DNA of 64,000 bases from Zerene cesonia. Its lineage: Eukaryota; Arthropoda; Insecta; Lepidoptera; Pieridae. The notes beneath the pieces are model-generated. The model saw only the letters and a program-made list of their open reading frames with translations, did not search any database and was not told the origin of the DNA. The stretch spans positions 2,604,001 to 2,668,000 of the forward strand of contig NC_052130.1 in NCBI RefSeq assembly GCF_012273895.1, given 5' to 3'. Made by a program: the position numbers and the translations under genes. The stretch's first letter is position 1. Every line of letters begins with the position of its first letter. Positions 22,039 through 34,000 of the stretch are shown piece by piece.

Positions 22039-25000
22039 CTAAATTAAATGACAACTAGCATTACTGGATTTATGTCTAACATGAGGGTTTCCAAAAGCGC
22101 CGCAACATTGGTGATGATTAACATTCTTCGAATGGTGATGGCCGTGCGGTTGAACGTTCGTTGGTGGAGTTTGTGGTTTATCCTTAATGGATTCTTTGGA
22201 AAGTTTAGAATTGGAGCACATTTTGTTGTGTCCGGGGGCGATGCGAGCCCGAAAACGGCCAACTTTGCCCTGTTTCGGGAGAATTGGCTCAATGTTCTCT
22301 GTGACCGGGCAAATGTGGCTCAACTCCGCGTGTGCGTCTTGGTACTCCGTATCTGTCTCTAGAACAAATACAGCTTTATAACGTCTTTTTTTAAGAGAAG
22401 GGTTTATGGAATGGTTATGATGAAGCATTAAATGAGGTTGAGTTACACGATTATAAACCCTTTTGGTTATGCAAAATTAAATTTTTCATTTAAAATAACA
22501 GCGAACTAAAAAAATGTTTCAAACGACTGCAAAAGAAATGTGGATGTATATATTTTTAAAACACCATTTGAGAACATACGTACATCTTTTTATAATAATA
22601 ACATTTCAACACCATATCTTTACAAGATAAATTCTTTCACGGGTGGCCGAGAGGCTAGGCGTTGCTACGGTTAGGCAAGAAACGCAGGTTCGAATCCTGC
22701 CTCGTGATCAAATTTTTTCTATTCTTTCAAAATTTCTAAAGATAAATTGTGCTTTCGCGCCTTTTCTGACCTTCTGCAAACAAACATTTCATACCTACCT
22801 ATTTCATCTCCACTGTGTGACGCCGTTCTCTCGTGTGTGACCGATGTCTGCACTTGCGTGTTGGTGTAGGGTGTGTCGTTAACAATTGGCGCTGAGTTCG
22901 GTGGTGATAGAGGGATGCTGCGCTGTATAGGAATATCAAACATATCCTATTAATATTATAAATGCGAAAGTTTGTAAGTATGGATGTATGGATGTTTGTT
23001 ACTCTTTCACGTAAAAACTACTGAACCAATTGCAATGAAATTTGGTACGTAGACAGCTGGATAACTGGAATAACATATAGGCAACTTTTTATTCCGATAT
23101 TCCTACGGGATACGGACTTACGCGGGTGAAACCGCGGGGCACAGCTAGTTAATCTATATAAATTAAGAAAAAAAAGTTATACTACTTCTAGCACATAAAT
23201 GGCTTAAGCCATTATTAATTATATGCTTAATTAATAATAAAAAAAAGCTCACGAAAATAGTCTACTACAAATAACGATGTTTTTCACATTATTTAAAACT
23301 GACTGAAAGATTCCGTTTATATTTCACAGGGCTTATATTGTCGTTAGTGAATCTAAACTAGAGAGCGACAAATGTTGCTTTTTACTACGCATTATAAATA
23401 AAAATTTTACTAAAAAAATAAGACGCTGAAACGCTGTATCTCTATTAATATTTAAGCTCTCACCACGACATATCGACTCCAAAAAATCTAAATCATATAA
23501 ATATAAATATAAGGTACATAGATATCATTATTTGTAGCAGTAAGAGAAGGAGAACTCACAATATTTTCAGTAAAGAAGCTGTTGTCTCGCTGCTTGAGCG
23601 GCGGCGCGGTGCCGACTCTGCAAGGGGACGTCGAACTGTAACTTGAGAGTTATCGTGCTTTTATCATTATTTCTTTTTTATTTATGTATTTAATTCTTCA
23701 ATAAGATTGTACAAGAAAGATAACTTAAAAAAAAAACACGTCGTAAAGGGTAAGCGTACAATTTTTAATTTCTTTACATATAATTTATTACCCTTTTTAG
23801 TGGGAAAATCTCAACCACCAACAACAACCTGGATTGCCTGCGGGGAAAGAATACCACACTATGCTCTTGAAAAAAATCTAATTACAGGGACGCGGATAAT
23901 TCTTAGAATTTATTCGCGACCCCCATAAACTTTAGGATAACAAATACCCAAGAGTATATTACAATAGCATAAATAATTCTAGCAATTTTTTATAGTCAAG
24001 TAGTATGTAGTAGTCGTAGTAGTAGTATACCAAATAACTATTTTCTACGAAAAGGGTCAGCGAAGTTCCTGGGGGGAAAGACCGCTCCAGTTCTTGGGAC
24101 CAAATAACAAAAAATCCTATCAAACACTATTATGTTAACAAAAAATATAATTTATATATATTGAGTTAAAAATAGATTCAATTTGTTTCATACATTAACC
24201 AAGTACCGTAGGAAAAAAATTATTTTTATTTAAGTACAAAGTATAAGTATTAATAGTATTTTAACAGAAATCTTAAAAATGTTATTATCGTATAAGTGGT
24301 CGAGCAATCGCTTTAAATGGTCGAACGATATTTTAATTCCTATCCGAATGAATCCTAAAAAAATTACCAGAACGAAGAATTTAAGCTATCTAAAGTTCGT
24401 TGCGGGTCCAACGACTCAGCGTCTGTCCACACTCCGCCCATACTTGCTGACGTGGATCTTGATTCGGGAAACGGACGAAATTCTGAAAAATTTGTACCCA
24501 TCTTATGAATTTTTTTAATATATAAGTAGCACAGTTAATGTAAATTTTATAAATAGAGTAAAGCTTATCTCAATTTAAAGTTACTGTATAATATTGTAGA
24601 AGAAATTTGTTTATCTCCTGTGTAACAAACATCGATCAGTTGCTTTTTAAGTCCGAATTTATGGGGAAATTGTATATTTGTATGTGTGTATTCCACTAAA
24701 TGTGAAGAGAAAATTTCGAAATTCGAGAAGAATTTGTAACAAAGACGAGTTTCGTTTAATCTACTAATCAGTCTTTCAAGTATTTACGAAACGTGTGATA
24801 TTCCCAAGTTTTAATATAACACATTTAAAATAAATACTCCATCAATCACTTTTAATTCTTACCTTTATCCTTTTCCGTTCTATTCGGCGAATTAGCTATA
24901 CTCCGCCTGGCAACATCTTGGAAAGTGACGGGCGAATACATGCGTCTCTCTTCCGCCGGTGACGTCACCGTTGGCGGCTGCTTCATGAGATTCCCGGCGC

Positions 25001-28000
25001 TATTAACAAGGGAATTGGGCGCAGAATTGGCTGCGAGGTAAGTCAAAGACTCTTTCAGTTGTAAATTTTCTTTATTGTTGAGTTGTTGCGCGGAATGTTC
25101 GGCGATGCTGTCCCGCACGTCGGCTGCTCGCTCCCATTCTAACTCTTGTCCTGGTTGTATTTGGGGCGATATTACCTTGGTGAGCGACGGCCGGGATTCG
25201 CGCCCTTCGAGCCAGTACGTTTTCATTGCACCTGCGTATTTAATGGTTTTTGAAAGATATTTAATTAGCAAATATGTCACAAAAGTCCATTTATAAAATG
25301 AATATTCATAAACATTTATAATGGAAAATATATACCCTGCGCTTACATAAAAATACTAAACAAGAAATTGCCAGAGCTTATAAAAGAACTATAATAGCAT
25401 CTAATACAGTAAACTAAAGAAAAGTGCAATTACACAAACGAAACAAACATCACACACAACTACACTCTAAAAATAAAACAATACAAAAAAAAAAAACAAA
25501 ATACTAAAGCCCACTTACACAACATACCTTTCCCCTTAACTTGTATCTCGCCTCTCTCAGTGACTTTGTAAGATGGTGAAAGCAGTTCACGAGTGGTCTG
25601 CGAGATGTGTATCCTCATTGCCTCTGAAGTGGACTCCATTCGGGACGCGGTGTTCACTGAGTCACCAAAGAGGCAGTAGCGGGGCATTTTGAGTCCTACT
25701 ATGCCGGCCACCACGGCGCCGGAGTGTACCCCCACCCGGATTGATAAGTGGGATCCTGGAATGTGGTAGAAAAAAATCGTCACCACGGGCTTAATATCAA
25801 GATAACTCTGGGCTCAAGGATGACAGTTTAAAATAGTTCACTGCTTTGTTTTGTTTTTTTTTTTTTTATCATCGTCGGTAATGGAGCTGGTGGGTCGCCT
25901 GATGGTAAGCGCTACCACCACCATTGAACATTTAGAGAGGCGTGGGTCGATTGCAGACTATTGGAAAGGGATTATGAAAGGATTGACGAGAGGAATAAAG
26001 GAAAGGACTGGGAAGGGTGAGGAAAAGGATATGGGCCTCCGGCTCCCCCACACACCGATCGAAACACAGGCGTATGCTATTTCACGCCGGTCCTCTGTGG
26101 GGGCGAGGTACATCCCCGGTGCGAGCTGCCAATTCGTGCTGAAGCGTGCTCGACTACCACATTATATGTATGATTAAGTTTAGTTAATTGTACAATATAT
26201 TTACTATCTGAATTCTAACTACACTTCAATTAACATTACCTGTGCTAGGATCCTTCAAGTCTGTGATAGCGTCTACCATATCGAGGGCCATATCGCAAAC
26301 TTTTTCAGCGTGATTGTCTTCTTTCTCTGGAGCTCCTGACACTACCATGTAAGCGTCTCCTATCGTTTCCACCTGAAGATTTATCATTATTTACGCGATT
26401 TCTCGTATCTTAATGTTCTATTAAATTATGAATAGGACTACTTCTAGTCATGTGTTTTGCTTATTCAAAATGTATAAAATATTGAAATAGTCATAATAAT
26501 ATGTTTTTTTAGTAATGTATTTGACAGTAATATATATATACATTGCCATTTATGACAGATATATTCGCAAAAAAGAAATGTTTGAGTTCATTTATTACAC
26601 TCACCTTATAGACTCTGTTCCTCTCTGTCAGAGTATCAAATATCGAATACATAGCGTTGAGCATCGACACAACCTCCATTGGTGTGATTCGTGAACATAT
26701 CTCTGTGAATGTGACCACGTCGGAGAAGAGTATGGAAACACTATCGAACATCTGTGAAGGAGTTTTTTGAGTATCAAACAATTTATATTTGAAAAAAAAA
26801 GTTCATAAGGCATTTTAAATTGTTTATACCTTACTTGATAAACTTATCGATTATACTATTATGAGATTATAATGATTTACATATATAGGTACTTTTTATG
26901 TATCACCCTAGTAGCTAAATGTACCATAACGATGTTATAGAAAAAGTTATACCTCACAAGTGTCAATAGGATTTTCTCCATTTCGCAACCTATCAGCAAC
27001 TTGCTTCGGTATCATCTGATAGAGCAACTCATCCGTCCTCTTCATTTCTTCGTCCAATTTCCTCATAGATTCTTCTAACTTCTTGCTTTTCTGCTGCTCC
27101 TGGTCCAGTGCTAATTTGAGCTCTACGGACTGTTGCGTTCCGGCTAACATGAGATCTCTGGAATTTTATGAGACCTTGGTATGCTAGGAAACTATTTGAT
27201 GTTACTGTTATTGTTATCTATAGCAGTCGTAGAATTGCCTAGTGGTTCTTGATATAAGAATTAAAAACAGCTAATTAATATACAACAAAAACTTTTTTTA
27301 CAAACCTGCTAAAATCATGCATAGAGAGATCGTTAATATACAGTCCAGTAGAAACGAGCGCAGCTAGGTCAGGCATCACAGGAGTACCTAAGTACATCAT
27401 CATGCGCCAGTTATCCATGTAGATCATTTGTCCTGAAACACAAAAGAAATAATAAATATTATGACAAGGAATAGAAAGTAATAGAAACGAAACGTGTAAA
27501 TATTTATCTATAATTCAGTTGTCCTGAAATATAAATGGCATGTTTAGGAAGCCAAAGTAAAAGCATCTTAAGTATAAAATCTGTCAGAGAGACTTTAGAT
27601 GGATAGAAAATAGTGCATGTGTGTGCATGGCGAGTTTCTGTCAATGAAACATTTTGTAGAATGTGCAAAAAACGTGTTTCACAGCTAGACTGGAAAAACA
27701 TCTTACACAATATTATCATACTTCATTCAATCCAACGAGAGAGAAAAGAGAGTAAGGGGAGGGAAAAATAAAAAGTAACACTAATTGAATATAAGTTAAA
27801 GAGATAGGAAAAAAAATTAAAATATTAAGAATTTTTAATTTATTTAGACTATCATTTAATGGATGGATGGATGGAACAAGGATTTCCATACTAAGTGTAC
27901 CGTAACTCTTCTGTGTATTTATCGTAAAATCCAATTTTTCCCTTGACGTCGTTTCGTTGAAAGTATCTCAGGTGTACTTAAAGGGAAAAATACGTAATGA

Positions 28001-31000
28001 AAGAATACATTGCCCCGACCTAAGTCCTACAAACGCTTCTTGTACACAATACAATTATATATTTTCTTCATTCTTAAATTTGATAGAAGAATCAAATTCG
28101 TTGTAATACTATTATATAAAAGCAATTGCCAAACGCCTGATGAAAAAGTCAGCTGTAAATAAATTCAATCTGTGAGTGACGCTGTTTATATGAATATCTG
28201 CTCTTAATTCAGATATGAAATGATTGAAGAAAAAACTTCTTACAATGCTGTATTTTGTTTTCTTCTATGTCCAGGATGATGTATTTTTATTAACATAATA
28301 TTTATAAAATAGAGTACTAAGTGCAAACAGTAGCAACCAACTAGAAAGTATATTTTAATAAGATAAACATAATTTACCTTTATTCTAATCTACATGAACC
28401 AAATGTGTAAAATATATATTTTGATACTTCTTACTTAAATAAATGAAATCAGGTGCGATAGGTCTAGCGGTCGAACGTAGGTGATATTCAAGGACGCCTG
28501 AAGTCAGCCTTTTGTACTCATTGTGAGACTTAAGCTTGTTATTTCAAATCTAATCTGTACAATCCTATTTCAGTAGCTAAAAGGGTTATTATAATAAGTG
28601 CTGAAACTATCAAGATTAGTTTTGGGTTCGATACTCAATGGTACCATACATTATAAGTTTTACTAGTTATATTAAACTAGCGGTCCGCCCCGACTTCGCC
28701 CGTGGTACATATATAGCCTAAAGCCTTCATTGATAAATATATGGCTATCTAAAACTGAAAGAATGTTCAAAACGGACCAGTATTTCCTGATATTAGCGCG
28801 TTCGAACAAACAAACTCTTCAGCTTTATAATCCTATCCTAATTATATAATCCTATCCTACTAATATTATAAATGCGAAAGTTTGTAAGGATGTGTGTGTG
28901 TGTTGGTTACTCATGATTTAGATTATGATAATGAAAAGAAGACAATAATTCGTCAAAATACATCCACCATTTGGCCTTTTAATCACCTAGTTTAACTTTT
29001 AATAAATAGCCAGCAATTTTTTTTTTCGTTAGCGGAATCGAAGATATCGTTATATTGATTTGTTTGTATTTATTAAGTGTATACTAAAATGCGAGTTAGT
29101 TATGAATTCCAATCTTGTTTATTATAATATATCAAAACAATAGAACAACAATGTTTATTAGTGTCAATCCACAATATCTCTATTTTCTTTGTAGCATTAA
29201 GGAAAAAACGTGGTGTGGTTAACACGCGTGAAGTGTAGTGTCATCTTAAAATCATAATATAGACTACGAATTTAGGATTTTGTGTTTCGTTCAGTGGAGT
29301 ATCATGATACTGTAAGTTTTACATTTTTAACGGTATTATTTTATGATTTTTGGGACGTTGGAAAAAAAGGATTCTTAGTTTTTGGCGCAGGAACGTTGCG
29401 AAGTTCCTTATAACGACTATGGTTCTCTTCCGAATCCGAGTCACATTCGCTTGGCGGTATAATTGTTTTTTAATATGAATAAGGTTATAGTATTACCTAG
29501 CTTATGTAATAATTATTCTGATTGGGATAGTCGAATTACATATATCTACCAATTTTGCTTGGCTCAATTGTTAACTAAGACATGAAGTACGATCTATTTT
29601 ACTAATATTTACCTTTATAGAAATATCGAATATTTACAGTAATCTTACCCTTTTATGAGTTAATAACATTGCATAAAAAAACTGACAATATTTTTAGAAA
29701 ACGATCATTCTAGTTATTTTTTATACATCATAATAGCGGGAAAACGAGCCGGTGAGTCACCAGGTTGTAAGTTTTTAACTAACCTTTAGTTTAATAAAAT
29801 ATCCAAGAAAGGTCGAATACGATATAAAGGCATGTTTCAGAGTTATCCTATTTCTAAGTCCCGTGCACGGCTTCTGGGATCTGGCGACGACCACGTTTCC
29901 CCCAGAGAGGACCGACACTATTAGTAGAATGAGTTTCTTCCGTTGGCAGCGGACGGAGTTTGCAACGCTCAAGAGTTGGTACCCGAACATTGACTGGGTG
30001 GACCAGGACAATCGTCGCCGGCTGAACGTTGTTGCTGGGATATCTATTGGTAGTATTATCTACACTTTCTTTATAGATTAATAAACCTACATCAAATGTT
30101 TAACACGATCTTATTAGCATCAGCTGTATGTTTATATCTATATATATATAGTTTATATATATAGTCTCTGATTCCTTTTCGATTTGACTAATTTACACGA
30201 ACAGATTTAAATCAAACTTTGTAAACTTATTAAGGATAAAAACTTCATAGATTTATCTAGGTATCCTGATTAGGATTATCAGGATTATTATATGATATTT
30301 GAATCCTGGCGATTCCGGATAAGTACGTATAATTTTTTTACCATCATCATCATTCATCTGCTGATCCGCACTTGGCTACGTGGCTACGGCCACGTGGTGG
30401 ATTATGACCTGAACCCTCATAGGCGGTCTGTGTCCAAGCATTGGGAACATATATGGGCTGATGATGATGATGATGAGTTTGTTTACGTATATACCTATAA
30501 ATGTAGTGATGGCTCAGAAGTGAGAACCTCAAATTCGAAACTACTAATCGAAAAGTCGGGGTCGGTCCATACCATCACTAATTGAAACGGTGAAAGAAAA
30601 CATCTTCAAAAAACTGTTTCTTTCAAAAAAATTATGTTCGACAATATTTGCCATCTGACAAACCGCACTTCGGCAGCGTGGTTGTTCATAGCCTGAACCG
30701 AGTCTATGCAGTGTATCATTCCAGCGTGTTTTTTAGTTTTAAAACTACATACACTTAATTACATTAATTTTTGCAATTAATTCAATTAATCAGTCGTACG
30801 GTGCTTCTCATATACGTTCAAATAGGTATAAGTGAATGAAAAATNNNNNNNNNNNNNNNNNNNNNNNNNNNNNNNNNNNNNNNNNNNNNNNNNNNNNNNN
30901 NNNNNNNNNNNNNNNNNNNNNNNNNNNNNNNNNNNNNNNNNNNNNNNNNNNNNNNNNNNNNNNNNNNNNNNNNNNNNNNNNNNNNNNNNNNNNNNNNNNN

Positions 31001-34000
31001 NNNNNNNNNNNNNNNNNNNNNNNNNNNNNNNNNNNNNNNNNNNNNNNNNNNNNNNNNNNNNNNNNNNNNNNNNNNNNNNNNNNNNNNNNNNNNNNNNNNN
31101 NNNNNNNNNNNNNNNNNNNNNNNNNNNNNNNNNNNNNNNNNNNNNNNNNNNNNNNNNNNNNNNNNNNNNNNNNNNNNNNNNNNNNNNNNNNNNNNNNNNN
31201 NNNNNNNNNNNNNNNNNNNNNNNNNNNNNNNNNNNNNNNNNNNNNNNNNNNNNNNNNNNNNNNNNNNNNNNNNNNNNNNNNNNNNNNNNNNNNNNNNNNN
31301 NNNNNNNNNNNNNNNNNNNNNNNNNNNNNNNNNNNNNNNNNNNNNNNNNNNNNNNNNNNNNNNNNNNNNNNNNNNNNNNNNNNNNNNNNNNNNNNNNNNN
31401 NNNNNNNNNNNNNNNNNNNNNNNNNNNNNNNNNNNNNNNNNNNNNNNNNNNNNNNNNNNNNNNNNNNNNNNNNNNNNNNNNNNNNNNNNNNNNNNNNNNN
31501 NNNNNNNNNNNNNNNNNNNNNNNNNNNNNNNNNNNNNNNNNNNNNNNNNNNNNNNNNNNNNNNNNNNNNNNNNNNNNNNNNNNNNNNNNNNNNNNNNNNN
31601 NNNNNNNNNNNNNNNNNNNNNNNNNNNNNNNNNNNNNNNNNNNNNNNNNNNNNNNNNNNNNNNNNNNNNNNNNNNNNNNNNNNNNNNNNNNNNNNNNNNN
31701 NNNNNNNNNNNNNNNNNNNNNNNNNNNNNNNNNNNNNNNNNNNNNNNNNNNNNNNNNNNNNNNNNNNNNNNNNNNNNNNNNNNNNNNNNNNNNNNNNNNN
31801 NNNNNNNNNNNNNNNNNNNNNNNNNNNNNNNNNNNNNNNNNNNNAATCCTTACAGATTTCCTGCCCCTCTCCACAGCGTGCATTTTGAGCAAGCGAGTCC
31901 TCCTATCGTCAGCGAATTACTTGGACCCATACATGACCCGGCAGAGGGACCTCCGCATCTGGGCGTTGGGCCGCACTGGCAAGCACACAACACCGTACCG
32001 CTACCGAGTGTGGCGCGTGTGGCGAGTGCTGCCCAAGAGCGCCAACCCTGAGCACCAGCACGGGCCCCACGGCGATCACGTGCCCCGCCATGACATCACG
32101 GTCATCATCAGCCTCGACATCCTTTATGTTTACTACAGGCCCCCCAACCGCTACATGTACGCCTTCAAAGCTGAGCTCACCGGCGCCCATAAGAACCTCA
32201 CCAATGATCTTCTCTACGCCGGCTCCGGCTACGAATACGTGCTTCACATCAAAGAGAACTACAAGATATTTTATACGACCGCAAGGAGATCGCACATAGT
32301 CGACTGTTCTAAATATCTACCGAAATGGTGGGGCAAATTTATTTGCATTATGAACGTAAACCACATCGCTGGCGTCCAAAACGGTGGGCCACTTCTCTCC
32401 GGGAAGGCTTTAGTCGGTGTCGGTTGTTTTGAAATAAGATACAACGAGGATAGGATTCTGGTGTTCACGGACCTCAGATATTACGTGCGTATTATAAATA
32501 AAATCGGTCGGATAGCGCCGGGACAGTATTACGAGTATGCTTATCCGCAGTGGAGCGTCACATATTCACAGGCCGTGGGGCTGTATGATGGCCACGTCAA
32601 CTATCCATACATACCTCACTGGCAAAATCAACATGATTTGTTTCCTTTGGGCTAAATTAAATTTAAGAGGAGAACTTAGTTTACTTGCTATAGACTTGTT
32701 TTATTATTGCCACTCATCGAAGATCATCTTCAATGGGCCAAGTAATTATTTTTCTTTACTGGATATCGTTATCTATTTGAAGTGGGAAGAAACTGTGATT
32801 GTGGAGAGAGGAAAAACATTGTACTGAGTTTGTTTATAAAATAACAAAAATCATTTAATATTTGATGAGCGACAGACTGATACACTATGTGTGGTATTTT
32901 TTTTTTAATATTGCATGGTTTTTATTAAGTTTATATATTTGCAGCCAAGTGGCTTCAGAAGTCGTTTAATTAATAGCCTAGCCTCTTAGATAAACTACTG
33001 ATTGCTATTTTAATGTAGTTGGGTGATGATGAACTACTGATTATTAGATTATTAGATGGATTGTTTACTAACATAATCTACTCAGCTCAGTGGTGAGGAC
33101 CTCGGACTTAAAATCGATAAATCGGAGGTTCGAGTTCAGGTGATTGTGCAGGAAATAAATTGATTTTTAAATTTATCTGTGAATGTGGATAACATCACCA
33201 CTGCTCGTAACGGTGAAGAAAAACATCGAGAGTAAACCGGCAAGTCGAAGAATCAACATTTCGACGACATCTGACATCTGCCAACCCGCACTTGGCCAGC
33301 ATGGTCGATTATGGCCTGAACCCTCATAAAAGAGTTGTTTCCCAGCAGTGGGAACATGTATAGGCGGATGAAGATGATGATGATGAACAGCTCTAACAAC
33401 TATTGCGACCATAGATAATATAAAACGATATACTGTGATCAACAGTGCGTTGTGCAATTGATACCAAATTCCCTCAAATTGGCTATAAAGTTCATTGATA
33501 ACCATCCATCAAATGTTAAACTTTTAAAGTGGAATACCTTTGAGATGTAAATTAATAACATCTGGCAATGGCCTTCCGTCATAGGCAAACCGTTTAACAA
33601 CCAACCCTGAAAATATTCTATTTCTTTACCATCCAATTGGCAATTACTTAAAGCTTAACTCGGCTTTTACTTTAATTGTGAATATTATTCAAAATGTTCG
33701 TATTTCGTTTATGATTAATCTGACGACTTGTCCTAGTTTCCTCCGGTTCGATGCGGGATGAAATAATATATCTGTACCTAGATATTTGTTGCAAGAGATG
33801 ATATAGCTTTTCCATGGGAAATTATTTTATATTAAATTAAACCGAAACAAACGAATTGTGAAATAACATAATGCTGTGTTTCGTCCGATGAGTTTTTTTT
33901 TCTTTACCCTTCCCAGTCCTTTCCTTTATTCCTCTCGTCAATCCTGTCTTATTTCCCTTCCAATTTAAAGTCCGCGATCCATTTATACAGGCGTAAGGTC

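Noticed and set aside
22048..22381. Plus-strand and second minus-strand open frames overlapping the last cyclase exon
   Set aside because: They share the same DNA as the 22039-22356 frame, which is the only one that joins the upstream exons in phase to a long reading frame. The minus-strand alternative remains weakly possible through the other acceptor and is described in the findings.
22637..22707. Possible tRNA gene
   Set aside because: The anticodon loop lacks U33, and the flank matches a dispersed SINE body, so it is annotated as a SINE.
23560..23617. Shorter version of cyclase exon 13 beginning at an internal CAG acceptor
   Set aside because: Entry there after exon 24482-24368 would create an immediate TGA. 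The upstream acceptor giving 23635 keeps the frame open (TG+T = Cys).
23840..24090. Two good-looking minus-strand acceptors (pyrimidine tracts ending CCCGCAG and CCCCCAG) between cyclase exons 12 and 13
   Set aside because: Following either in the required phase soon meets a stop or lacks a convincing donor. They could be minor alternative exons but are not supported.
25851..26177. 108-codon plus-strand open frame
   Set aside because: It lies entirely within a dispersed SINE-like element with another copy at 33884-34098.
30292..30585. Frames with HHHHQP- or DDDDEF-like runs
   Set aside because: They arise from GATGATG-tail SINE copies.
30786..31892. Very long open frames on both strands across 30.8-31.9 kb
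   Set aside because: They consist almost entirely of the run of Ns. Only the right-hand part on the plus strand (31856-32655) is real coding sequence.
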